DNA of 64,000 nucleotides from contig JAFKHH010000012.1 of the NCBI GenBank assembly GCA_017306865.1, forward strand, positions 620,001 to 684,000. The letters run 5' to 3'. Of this stretch, positions 49,298 to 57,651 are shown piece by piece (position 1 is the stretch's first letter; every line of letters begins with the position of its first letter). The notes under the pieces were generated by a model. That model worked only from the letters and a program-made list of their open reading frames with translations. It did no database searches and was not told where the DNA came from. The DNA is from Filimonas sp. GTDB taxonomy: Bacteria > Bacteroidota > Bacteroidia > Chitinophagales > Chitinophagaceae. Made by a program: the position numbers and the translations under genes.

Positions 49298-50143
49298 GTG
49301 AGTGCACCAAATTACCAGATTAAATTACCACAGTTTGAAGGTCCATTTGATCTCCTGCTTTTCTTCATAGAAAGAGATGAACTGGATATATATAACATCC
49401 CTATTACCAGGATTATAGAAGACTTTTTAACGTATGTACACTCACAGGAAAAGCTGAATATAGAGCTGAGCAGCGAGTTTATCCTATTCATTTCTACGCT
49501 GATGCGTATTAAGGCAAAGATGTTGCTACCACGTAAAGAGATAGATGCACAAGGCAATGAAATAGATCCACGCCAGGAACTGGTAGACAAAATACTGGAG
49601 TACAAGCGCTTTAAAGAAGCATCTGTGCAAATGGCTGAAATGGAAGCGATCCGTATGCTGATGGTCAAACGCGGCAACTTGCAAAAAGAACTATCTGGTA
49701 TTGGAGAAGAAGCTTCGGAGGGAACGGAAATCCAAAACATTACGCTTTTCAAACTCATGAAAGTGTTTGAAAAAGTAATGCAGCGTGTACATGATAAAAA
49801 TAATAAGCCTGTTCACACCGTAGTACGCTACAACTATACAATGGAAGGTAGCCGTACACACATGCTGAATATAGTAAAAGAACAAAAGAATGTTTCTTTT
49901 GAAAAGATCTTCGAAGAGTGTGAAGATAAAATCCACGCTATCTTCCTGTTTCTTTCATTGTTGGAACTCGTGCAGTTAAAATTCATGGCTATCCTGGTTG
50001 GCGAAGGAAGAAATAATTTTATCCTGGAATGGAATGAGGAAAGGGGAGAAGATGCCGGAGAGTTACCTACTGGTGACCAGTTTCAGTCACATCCAACAGA
50101 TGATGACGGTGGGGGACCGGATGTAAATCCTTTGTTGAATTAA
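49298..50143 (+). CDS. scpA: Segregation and condensation protein A, GTG start
   Basis: 281 residues, the kleisin of the SMC-ScpAB condensin complex. The N-terminal SMC-binding region is FEGPFDLLLFFIERDELDIYNIPITRI, a middle part is RIKAKMLLPRKE, and the C-terminal winged helix is IFLFLSLLELVQLKFMAIL. The start is GTG: the ATG two bases upstream runs straight into TGA. The C-terminal tail after about 250 is acidic, Gly/Asp-rich and disordered. scpB is not in the window. Confidence 0.94.
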   Translation: MSAPNYQIKLPQFEGPFDLLLFFIERDELDIYNIPITRIIEDFLTYVHSQEKLNIELSSEFILFISTLMRIKAKMLLPRKEIDAQGNEIDPRQELVDKILEYKRFKEASVQMAEMEAIRMLMVKRGNLQKELSGIGEEASEGTEIQNITLFKLMKVFEKVMQRVHDKNNKPVHTVVRYNYTMEGSRTHMLNIVKEQKNVSFEKIFEECEDKIHAIFLFLSLLELVQLKFMAILVGEGRNNFILEWNEERGEDAGELPTGDQFQSHPTDDDGGGPDVNPLLN

Positions 50144-50153
50144 GAAGATTATA

Positions 50154-50196
50154 ATAACAATAAAGCCGCAGCGATGAACTGCGGCTTTATTGTTAT
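50154..50196. terminator. Bidirectional terminator after scpA
   Basis: An 18-bp perfect stem (50154-50171 with 50179-50196), core AAAGCCGCAG/CTGCGGCTTT, T-rich on both outer sides; lies between convergent genes. Confidence 0.9.
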
Positions 50197-50274
50197 GGTG
50201 AAAATGCAACACCTTTTCAATATGTACTGCTTTCTTGGTTATTACAGATTCAGAGGGTTTGATAGTATTGTTGT

Positions 50275-51636
50275 TTAATCTCCACCACCGCACCCACCAC
50301 AACTACTACAAGAACTTCCACATGAGCTGCCGCAGGATGAACTACAGCTACCTGTATTGTTTTCACTATTTCGATCAACATAATTGACTAGCGGAATAAA
50401 TGAAGCGGCTAAAACACTGGAGCCGGATAAAAAATAATTCCATTGCCAGTCATGCATGACTAGCCTGGATGGAAGTATTTCCAGCTTATATAACTGTGGT
50501 ATTGTATTTATAGAAACAAGTCCGGTTAAACGATTTAAATATGCAATAATGATTATTGCAAGGATAGTAAGTGCTACCCCTATTTGAACAACAGGCTTCT
50601 CTCTACTTATTCCTATCATATATCTTGTAAGCCCCAAAAGAAAAAGAATAGTGCATGCACTAAAGTTTAGGTAGAATAACTGACCAAACTTTTTCGATTT
50701 AATAAAATATTTACTGAACGCATTCATGCTTTTGGCAATGTTGCTGAAGATTGGCTTTGTTGCCAATTGTTGTAAAAGTGTTGGATAAAATACTGTACCC
50801 AGGTCATTCAAAGTTGCTGATACCTGTAACTGCTCCTCTGAGTTAGTAAAATTACTTACAAGACTTATAGTTTTATCTTCATTTATTTGAATGGCACCTA
50901 ACTCGATCAATTCATTTACTGGTGCATTAATAGCATCAGTTAACTTCCCTTTTTGTAAATAGATTAACTCAAGTGCAGTAAGGTGGTTGATGAAGGAATC
51001 TTTATCAAATTGTTTTACAATTTTTTTGAGTATATGCCTATTATATATTTCCAGCGAAGTAAATAATAGAATTACAATGACGATAAATGAAATGATGAAG
51101 TCCGGATTATCAATATGGATATAAATAGGTCTTAGTAAATAATAGCAAGGGATAATTAATGCAGCGAAGAGTAAAAGGCCGATAACTACAAAGCCGCGTA
51201 TTTTCATTTTTGCTTTTGCAAGGTGTAAGCCTTCATATATGTGGCCATACTCCCATATTTGCCTTGGCTGTTCCCCAAAAGCTTCTGCGTATAACTTAGT
51301 CGTTCTTTCTTTAGCCTGTTTAAATTTTTGAAAATCTTCTTTGTTGTGTGTTGACGGTACGTGCTGGATCTGTTTGCCGATAGTGCTACAAAAATCCTGG
51401 TAGGACTGCGTGAAAATAAGATGTTGATGCCAGACCGTATCTACAATTTCAGAAGGTGATACCATGAAATCAGATGTAGCCGCGAGGTACATGAATTTTT
51501 TATATTCAAGGATTGCCTGCGCTGTAAACTGTTTTGTCCATGCGTTCTCGTCCGCTAAACGTATAGAAAAGCTATATTCCGCAGGAGGATTGTCAAAATC
51601 AAAAACTAATATTTTATTCCAAAGTTCGTGATTCAT
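50275..51636 (-). CDS. Membrane protein with GRDP-like N-terminus and Cys/Gly-rich tail (TIGR04222-like)
   Basis: 453 residues. The N-terminal 120 resemble glycine-rich-domain (DUF1399) proteins, with VDTVWHQHLIFTQSYQDFCS followed by IQHVPS. Two membrane segments follow near 150 and 180, then a soluble part, then more membrane segments near 325-390. The end is a Ser/Cys/Gly tail (SCSSSCGSSCGSSCSSCGG). The TIGR04222 family is defined by just such an uncomplexed Cys-rich tail. Function is unknown; the pairing of these parts is noteworthy. It is the distal gene of the one-strand block 50.3-57.3 kb. Confidence 0.8.
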   Translation of the reverse strand: MNHELWNKILVFDFDNPPAEYSFSIRLADENAWTKQFTAQAILEYKKFMYLAATSDFMVSPSEIVDTVWHQHLIFTQSYQDFCSTIGKQIQHVPSTHNKEDFQKFKQAKERTTKLYAEAFGEQPRQIWEYGHIYEGLHLAKAKMKIRGFVVIGLLLFAALIIPCYYLLRPIYIHIDNPDFIISFIVIVILLFTSLEIYNRHILKKIVKQFDKDSFINHLTALELIYLQKGKLTDAINAPVNELIELGAIQINEDKTISLVSNFTNSEEQLQVSATLNDLGTVFYPTLLQQLATKPIFSNIAKSMNAFSKYFIKSKKFGQLFYLNFSACTILFLLGLTRYMIGISREKPVVQIGVALTILAIIIIAYLNRLTGLVSINTIPQLYKLEILPSRLVMHDWQWNYFLSGSSVLAASFIPLVNYVDRNSENNTGSCSSSCGSSCGSSCSSCGGCGGGD

Positions 51637-51659
51637 TGTGTTTCGGGTTGGAAGTTGGG

Positions 51660-52316
51660 TTATGATAACATTTGCAGGTTACTGTCTAATTTTTCTATAT
51701 CAAGAATGCCTGAGACAATTGAGTCAGCTAAGCTATTCAATAACGAAGTTATTTTGCCCGATCGAGAATCTTCGTTGGGTGAAATCTTTTGAGCACAGAT
51801 TCTTTTGCCATCTTTCAGTGTTTGTAATATGTAATGGACGCCATCTATTGAAAACCACCTGCTTTCAGACTTTTTACTTTTCATGATTGTCGTAAGTAGA
51901 ATATTGTAAAGTTGCTTTCCCAATCGTTCAGGTAATGTCAACTCACGAACAATAATATCTAGCACTGGTGATGGCTCATTTACATAATATTGCTCCCAAT
52001 AACTTTTAACCAACGCTATATCTTTAAGTATAAAATTTTCAGCTTGTTGGCTTATTGTCAATAGTCTTTCTGGTTTAAACGAGGCATTTATTAAACAGTA
52101 TAGTTCGTTTTCTTCGATATTGTGCAGCCCTAATATTTTGTATAGCTTTTTTCTATAATCATCATTCTCTTCTTCCAGGTTCACTGGCTCAAAATACTCT
52201 TGTGACGCAAGATGAACCATATAGCTTTCGTAATTCTTTTTACAGATTGCCAGGAGTTCTGGTGTTTTAATTTCACAGAATCGTTCAAAATCTGCTTTAT
52301 ATTCTTCGAAGGTCAT
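51660..52316 (-). CDS. Uncharacterised protein
   Basis: 218 residues, soluble and mostly helical (EYKADFERFCEIKTPELLAI; DIALVKSYWEQYYVNEPSPV), without signal peptide or motif that I recognise. It lies 23 bp upstream of the Cys-tail membrane protein on the same strand, so the two may be co-expressed. Confidence 0.65.
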   Translation of the reverse strand: MTFEEYKADFERFCEIKTPELLAICKKNYESYMVHLASQEYFEPVNLEEENDDYRKKLYKILGLHNIEENELYCLINASFKPERLLTISQQAENFILKDIALVKSYWEQYYVNEPSPVLDIIVRELTLPERLGKQLYNILLTTIMKSKKSESRWFSIDGVHYILQTLKDGKRICAQKISPNEDSRSGKITSLLNSLADSIVSGILDIEKLDSNLQMLS

Positions 52317-52349
52317 ATGTTGACTTGATTAGATTCTGGTAAGCACTCT

Positions 52350-52976
52350 TTAGTTAAGTCTTTTCAGTTTTGTATCTATTGGTAAGGCAAACGTGGAGTC
52401 TGCTATTTTTCGCTCTATAACTGCGAGTGCTGTTCCCTCAGCAATAAATTGCTCATTTTCTATTATATACTTCAATGGCAAAGCGTTTGTTCTTGAAAGT
52501 ATATCATACCAATTGTTGTATTTATGCTTTTCAAATAGTTTGACATTTACGCTTACTTTACTGCTGAAATAAATCTTTTGCACTCCTGTTCTGCATTTTA
52601 AAACCAATTCATCACATAAATGGCCGGCAATAGTCGTTACACTTTTATTGATCTCTGCCTTTAATACCTTATCATCATTCTTACTGGCATCAACCCAAAG
52701 AATAGCATCTACGCCCGATAATTTTGTATAAACCTTATTCTCCTTATTAATATACAAACTCCATAAGCAGGTATTTCCATTAGGAATGGATTTATAATTG
52801 CCATCTTTTATAAAATATTCTGAAGTAGTGCCCATCGCATGTAATAAATCATCATCGGTTACTTTAGGCACCTTGCTTTTATATGAATATTGGTATATTA
52901 TTTTTCCTTCAAAATCCTGGCTAAATACGGAGAAGGAAAGTAGGGTACTAAGAATCAAGGAAAATAGTTGTTTCAT
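52350..52976 (-). CDS. Secreted GLPGLI/DUF4412-like protein
   Basis: 208 residues with a signal peptide (SLILSTLLSFSVFSQ). The repeated beta pattern is typical of Bacteroidota GLPGLI or DUF4412 proteins (DFEGKIIYQYSYKSKVPKVT, YFIKDGNYKSIPNGNT, LCDELVLKCRTGVQKIYFSS, ALPLKYIIENEQF). These are periplasmic or outer-membrane-associated proteins of unknown function. Family placement is tentative. Confidence 0.75.
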   Translation of the reverse strand: MKQLFSLILSTLLSFSVFSQDFEGKIIYQYSYKSKVPKVTDDDLLHAMGTTSEYFIKDGNYKSIPNGNTCLWSLYINKENKVYTKLSGVDAILWVDASKNDDKVLKAEINKSVTTIAGHLCDELVLKCRTGVQKIYFSSKVSVNVKLFEKHKYNNWYDILSRTNALPLKYIIENEQFIAEGTALAVIERKIADSTFALPIDTKLKRLN

Positions 52977-53004
52977 TAGAGTTTTTTAATGTTAGGGTAT
53001 ATTT

Positions 53005-54117
53005 TTAACGTTGGCTTCGTTTTTTCAACCACTTCCTTACCGGCTCGTCGTACCATTTTAAGCAGGCATAAGCAATCGCCACCGCAGCTACAAAAACAAG
53101 GATAGCCTGTGGATAGCTTTGGCTGAATGACAACTTGTGATCCACTACCCAAGCAGTATAAAGGTAAATAAGCGGATAATGCGTAATGTATATTGGATAA
53201 GAAATATCACCCAGAAACTTGCAGATCTTTTTAGAACTATTGCTTACCAGTTCTCCACTAGCTCCCATATAAATGATCAGTGGGAATATGAGAATAATTG
53301 TCAGAGAATCGTATAAACCATTTGCCCATAAATGAGTGGCGCCACCTACACGCGGTATCGCAAGAAATACAAGCACAAGCAGGCTGCACCATGCAAAAGC
53401 ATTCTTGATACGGGTAAGCTTGGACACCCTGAAAAGTAATAACCCCGCGAGGAATGGATAGGCGAGGCGTGTAAAGCCAACCCTTAATTGCTCAGCGTCT
53501 AACGACCAACCACCGATTACGTCACCTGTTGCGCTGGTAACTGCATAATGTACTAATGCAATACCTGCAATAGCGGTAAGTACAGCCAGTACAACATTGG
53601 AAAGACGTCTTAGTATAAGAGCATATAGTATATTGGCTACGTACTCAAAGAATAAAGACCACGCAGGACCATTCAAAGTGTACGTTTCTCGCCAGCCACG
53701 AATATCCATAGATGGTGGCAGTGGTATCATAAAGCAGCCAACCAGCATTACCAGTAATACTTTCCAGTAGGGAATGGTTGCAATGATGGGAAATAGATTA
53801 GACGCTTGTAGCGGATAAAATATAGCGCCGATGATCATACCCATTATGACCATAGGTTGCAATCTTTCTATTCTTCTTTTGAAAAAGCTACCGATCGTCA
53901 TACGTTCCCAACGATCGTCGTAAGCATAGCCGATCACAAAACCGGACAATAAGAAAAAGAAGTCTACAGCAAGATATCCGTGATTGATAAATAAGTCTAA
54001 GTGACTGGTAGAATGTGCTTCGAAAATGTGAAAGACAACAACAGTCAATGCAGCTACACCACGTAAACCGTCTAGGATAGGATAGTGTGGTTTACTGGCA
54101 GATGGATTTAGATTCAT
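53005..54117 (-). CDS. Acyltransferase-3 family membrane protein (OafA-like)
   Basis: 370 residues with about ten membrane segments. Marks are ILDGLRGVAALTVVVFHIFE with the conserved catalytic His, YLAVDFFFLLSGFVIGYAYD, RIERLQPM, LNGPAWSLFFEYVAN and ISYPIYITHYPLIYL. O-acylates surface glycans or lipids in related proteins; substrate unknown. It stands alone, without polysaccharide genes beside it. Confidence 0.93.
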   Translation of the reverse strand: MNLNPSASKPHYPILDGLRGVAALTVVVFHIFEAHSTSHLDLFINHGYLAVDFFFLLSGFVIGYAYDDRWERMTIGSFFKRRIERLQPMVIMGMIIGAIFYPLQASNLFPIIATIPYWKVLLVMLVGCFMIPLPPSMDIRGWRETYTLNGPAWSLFFEYVANILYALILRRLSNVVLAVLTAIAGIALVHYAVTSATGDVIGGWSLDAEQLRVGFTRLAYPFLAGLLLFRVSKLTRIKNAFAWCSLLVLVFLAIPRVGGATHLWANGLYDSLTIILIFPLIIYMGASGELVSNSSKKICKFLGDISYPIYITHYPLIYLYTAWVVDHKLSFSQSYPQAILVFVAAVAIAYACLKWYDEPVRKWLKKRSQR

Positions 54118-54222
54118 AATGGCAAAAAATGACTTGTATTAATAAGGCAACAAAATACTTTATTAGCGTGATGGTGAAATTATATTCATTACTTCAAATT
54201 TACTACATCGACCACGTTTATG

Positions 54223-54762
54223 TCATTGTCTCCATCTCCTTTTCTCAATTGTCCTGACATTCTCAACATTTTTTAGTGTCAGCAGATAATCATATAAAAA
54301 AGATAGCTCTCTGTCTTCGGAATCTCCGGTAAACTCTTTTATATAAATAGCATTTCCATAATTAGTACGGGATTTTGCTGGCGAATCATCTACAATGAGT
54401 ATTTGCTCAAGGCGAAATCCATTTTTCTTTAACTTATCAAGACGTTTTTCGAAACTATATGTATCGTAAACTGGATTACGTTTGAGGGAACATTTGCTTC
54501 TGCCCCACACAAAGGAAAAAGATATCTCTTCAGTTTTGAACTGTTGTACAATAGCTTTTACATAATCATCTCCGGCAGAACTCCAAATTGCAATGGTAAA
54601 ATGGAGTGAAACATCGTGCAAGAATTTTTGCAATCCGGGTCTTTTGTAAACGAAATAATTATCGAACCTGAAATCTGAAGCAATAGCGAGTTCGGTCTGA
54701 GTTGCATGAATCAATGTTTCGTCAAGATCGAGTATAAGTAGTTTATCTGATTTTGTTTTCAT
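54223..54762 (-). CDS. HAD-superfamily FCP1-like phosphatase
   Basis: 179 residues with the FCP1/NLI-interacting-factor pattern: catalytic LLILDLDETLIHA, VYKRPGLQKFLHDVS, FTIAIWSSAGDDYVKAI, and the metal-site IVDDSPAKS. In eukaryotes this group dephosphorylates Ser or Thr in proteins; small bacterial copies are of unknown target. It lies 5 bp from the upstream cytochrome gene, so is probably co-transcribed. Confidence 0.85.
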   Translation of the reverse strand: MKTKSDKLLILDLDETLIHATQTELAIASDFRFDNYFVYKRPGLQKFLHDVSLHFTIAIWSSAGDDYVKAIVQQFKTEEISFSFVWGRSKCSLKRNPVYDTYSFEKRLDKLKKNGFRLEQILIVDDSPAKSRTNYGNAIYIKEFTGDSEDRELSFLYDYLLTLKNVENVRTIEKRRWRQ

Positions 54763-54767
54763 AAGTC

Positions 54768-55199
54768 TTACTTCAATTTAATTGCTGCTTTCATGTAAAT
54801 AAGTAGACGATCGAAATCATCTTCCGTTAGAGCGTCTTTGAAATGATGATTGTAATTAGAGTTGTATTCCCTGCTAGTAGTAATTGTGTAGTCGTTTCCA
54901 GCCTCCTTCAAAGCTTTGCTGTCACGTATAAATCGGACGAAATAATCTTCAGCGGGTTTCGGCAGTCGCTCGAAGAGATTGGTAAATATATAATCGCAAG
55001 TAATGCGGTGTTCCGGTTGCCGATGACACGGTGTGCAATGTTGAATGAAAAGTTGTTGACCTTCGTGAAAACTAACTGCAAAAGCTTTTATGCGAATACT
55101 ATCTATTACAGGCGGATTGTTAGTTGTACCTGGGTTGCACCTAATGAAAAGGGTACTGGTGATAGAAAACAAGAAGACGTAGATAATGGAGGCTTTCAT
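54768..55199 (-). CDS. Mono-heme cytochrome c lipoprotein
   Basis: 143 residues. The signal has a lipobox-like LFIRCN, one heme motif CTPCH in LFIQHCTPCHRQPEHR, and a C-terminal LTEDDFDRLLIYMKA helix as in class I cytochromes. The distal Met ligand is probably in the last helix (IYMKA), a tentative call. Periplasmic electron carrier. The ATG at 55199 begins the signal. Confidence 0.82.
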   Translation of the reverse strand: MKASIIYVFLFSITSTLFIRCNPGTTNNPPVIDSIRIKAFAVSFHEGQQLFIQHCTPCHRQPEHRITCDYIFTNLFERLPKPAEDYFVRFIRDSKALKEAGNDYTITTSREYNSNYNHHFKDALTEDDFDRLLIYMKAAIKLK

Positions 55200-55231
55200 C
55201 GGGTAATTTCTAATAACGCTCACAAATGGAA

Positions 55232-56134
55232 TTAAGTATGGTTCACCATTTGTCTGTATAGCATCAACTGGTTGTTTTTATTCCTTTTCCAGATGTTTGT
55301 GCTTTTTCCCTTGAAAGTACCTCCGCCACCTTTCCATGATACATCTATTGTATAATAACCATACTCTATAACTATGGTGCCAAGATCAATGATCCTGCTG
55401 GCTTTGATCTCCAGCGTATTCACAATCACATCTCCCGGTTTTTCATGTTCCGCAAAGTAGTTTTTAATATTGTCAAAGCCAATAAACATAGGGCTGTCAT
55501 ACGTCAGGTAAATTGCATCTGGCAAAAAGAATTCAGTGGCGTGTTGTACGCCCTCTCTTTTCGTAACCAGCTCGGTTATTCTTTTATTCCTTTCAGCAAC
55601 TTCTTTGGCTACAGGTGTGCTTGCTGGTTGTGGTGTTGCTGAGCTACTGTTGTGATCAGTGAAAGAAAACATTTTTGGATTAATGGGCGTATTCGCACCC
55701 CATATTTCAGATACTATTTTATACCTACCATCGCGCCGTTTCCATACAGTAAGGTATTTTCCTGTGTATTCGATCGTGTTGTTTGAGCCATGTTTATATT
55801 GTTGTATGAACGTGCCAATTTCGATGATATAACCATTGTGTTCCTGTAAGTCAACGATCTTTTTATCCAGCGAGATAATTGTTGCCGAATCAAACCAGCT
55901 TTGATAATAGGTTGAAATGTCTTTCCTGTTATATAGAGCTGTATGATATTCGGGCATACAAATAGCATCAGGTTCATAATAAGAGAGGAATTTATCGAGT
56001 GACTTGTTTATAAGCGCCTTTTCAATAGATTTATGAACAACCCCAATGCTATCCGTTAACGGGCTGTTTGTCTGTGCTATTACCTTTCCTGTTATAGATA
56101 GCAGGACGAGGAAAAATGCGATGATAGGCTTCAT
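55232..56134 (-). CDS. Exported protein with two tandem SnoaL/NTF2-like domains
   Basis: 300 residues: signal peptide (PIIAFFLVLLSITGKVIAQ), then two DUF4440-type repeats. The first contains FLSYYEPDAICMPEY and GKYLTVWKRRDGRYKIVSEI; the second contains FFLPDAIYLTYDSPM and GKSTNIWKRNKNNQLMLYRQ. They are joined by a Ser/Pro/Ala linker near 160-180. Role unknown. Start moved from 56182 to the ATG at 56134 to begin the signal peptide. Confidence 0.8.
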   Translation of the reverse strand: MKPIIAFFLVLLSITGKVIAQTNSPLTDSIGVVHKSIEKALINKSLDKFLSYYEPDAICMPEYHTALYNRKDISTYYQSWFDSATIISLDKKIVDLQEHNGYIIEIGTFIQQYKHGSNNTIEYTGKYLTVWKRRDGRYKIVSEIWGANTPINPKMFSFTDHNSSSATPQPASTPVAKEVAERNKRITELVTKREGVQHATEFFLPDAIYLTYDSPMFIGFDNIKNYFAEHEKPGDVIVNTLEIKASRIIDLGTIVIEYGYYTIDVSWKGGGGTFKGKSTNIWKRNKNNQLMLYRQMVNHT

Positions 56135-56215
56135 AATATATCGATTGGTAGTAAAGAATATGGTGTTATGCTTATCAATCAAAATATAAAATGTCTTGTA
56201 TTGAAATTTGAATGG

Positions 56216-57340
56216 CTACCAGTTTTTAAATGTTACGTCTTGTTTACACCACATGTTTTCAAATTCGTTTTTATCAATTGTGAATTCCTCAAAATCCTGG
56301 AGATCTAATGATACATCAGCAAGGCCGCCAAATTGATCATTTAAATGATTGTTGTCATAGCGAAGCATTTGCCCTTCCTGGAATACTTCTATTTGCCTAA
56401 ATACTCCCCCTTCTATATCTGTTTCAAAATAAAAAGTAGAAACGCCCCATGAATTTGTTAACGGGTCCGCTGTAGTTTGATTCCACAGGCGTTTGTAATA
56501 TTTGTGTACATTGATACTGTAGGTATTGTTCGGCAGTAAAAGATCTTCAGCAGTTCCTTTAACGGCAGGCTTTATATCTTTCGGTAAATTTTCTTTAACC
56601 ATTTTAAGCGCTTGTTCTGCATTTCCTTCTCCTATATATTCGGTTTTATTTTTGGTTACGATAAAAAGGATATGATCATTCGCTGTCTCTATCAGGTTGA
56701 TTTTTTTGCTATTAGGCGCAGCATAAAAATTATATATTTTGGGTGTTACATTTGGAATGTTTTCACTGCTATATGGGTAGCCTGTGCATCTGCTTAAGCA
56801 TAATGTATATAAACTAGTGAAAGGGAAGAGTTTGCTCAATATATCATCCTTTGCGGCTAATTCGATGAAAGGTATTAATTCTGGAATGTTTGGGTTATTT
56901 ATATACAAATCCCAGGTGTAATCAACTTCTTTATTGTTGTCAAATGCATCTGCTTTATGCGCAGGAGTAACAAAATCGAATTTCTTTGATAACGAATCAG
57001 TACTAATATCTTGTACAAGCCAATAATCAATACTACTTGCTATATCTGTTATACTACTAGTACTTGCGTGCGCAAGACATACTCCGTTTCGCCAAAAATT
57101 AGATGAATAAAGTTTTTCTTCTGCAGCTATATAGATTTGAGAAAACTTATTGATATTTTCGACTCTTGCATAAACTACAGGGATTTTATCAATAAAATCA
57201 TCCGCTGAAGTCTTTAATGTGGATTGAATTGTGACAAAAGCATTATCAAGTGCTTTTGAAAGACTCCCTGCATTTTTAATTTCCGGGTATAATGTTCGTT
57301 TAAAAAAAATGGACTTCAGTTTTTTGAGTAAAAGCGTCAT
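56216..57340 (-). CDS. Uncharacterised two-part protein with immunity-like C-terminus
   Basis: 374 residues. The first 250 are not recognised. The last 70 (WGVSTFYFETDIEGGVFRQI, MLRYDNNHLNDQFGGLADVS, FEEFTIDKNEFENMW) resemble small domains of immunity-protein type that occur in polymorphic-toxin neighbourhoods. No toxin gene is adjacent. The assignment is weak. AT-rich codon choice (many ATA, TTT, AAT) fits the accessory block. Confidence 0.6.
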   Translation of the reverse strand: MTLLLKKLKSIFFKRTLYPEIKNAGSLSKALDNAFVTIQSTLKTSADDFIDKIPVVYARVENINKFSQIYIAAEEKLYSSNFWRNGVCLAHASTSSITDIASSIDYWLVQDISTDSLSKKFDFVTPAHKADAFDNNKEVDYTWDLYINNPNIPELIPFIELAAKDDILSKLFPFTSLYTLCLSRCTGYPYSSENIPNVTPKIYNFYAAPNSKKINLIETANDHILFIVTKNKTEYIGEGNAEQALKMVKENLPKDIKPAVKGTAEDLLLPNNTYSINVHKYYKRLWNQTTADPLTNSWGVSTFYFETDIEGGVFRQIEVFQEGQMLRYDNNHLNDQFGGLADVSLDLQDFEEFTIDKNEFENMWCKQDVTFKNW

Positions 57341-57651
57341 AAGCTAACATTATTCCATTGGTAAGATTGTTAAGCCACTTTCTCCAATGCTCCGCCACCT
57401 CACTCACTTTAGGGAATGACTTAGGGTTGCGATAAAGATAAAATGTTTTTTCATTCACTAACAATTTTGACCACAAATGACACAATGGAATAACACAAGG
57501 AACGCAAAATTATTCCTTTGTGATCCTTGTGCAACCCTCGAGCACCTTGTGGTTAAGAAATCTTGGGGCCCCCTTCGTGCCTTCCTGGCAAAAAAAAGCC
57601 ACTCCCGAAAGAATGGCTTTGAAACTTTGCAACAACCCCGAAAAAGAGGTC
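57341..57651. other. Intergenic region with W5 words; no gene seen
   Basis: This 311-bp gap holds W5 words at 57515-57590 (TTTGTGATCCTTGTGCAACC, ACCTTGTGGTTAAG, CCTTCGTGCCTTCC) and the nrdJ terminator. A small ORF at 57300-57485 overlaps the neighbour and has no support. Nothing else is recognised. Confidence 0.6.
57590..57620 (-). terminator. Terminator of nrdJ
   Basis: On the minus strand AAAGCCATTC pairs with GGGAGTGGCTTT (10 bp, one wobble) and is followed by eight T (57590-57597 complement). Confidence 0.85.

Noticed and set aside
57300-57485. 60-residue ORF upstream of the 374-residue gene
   Set aside because: Overlaps the start of the neighbour and W5-rich DNA, without motif or promoter.
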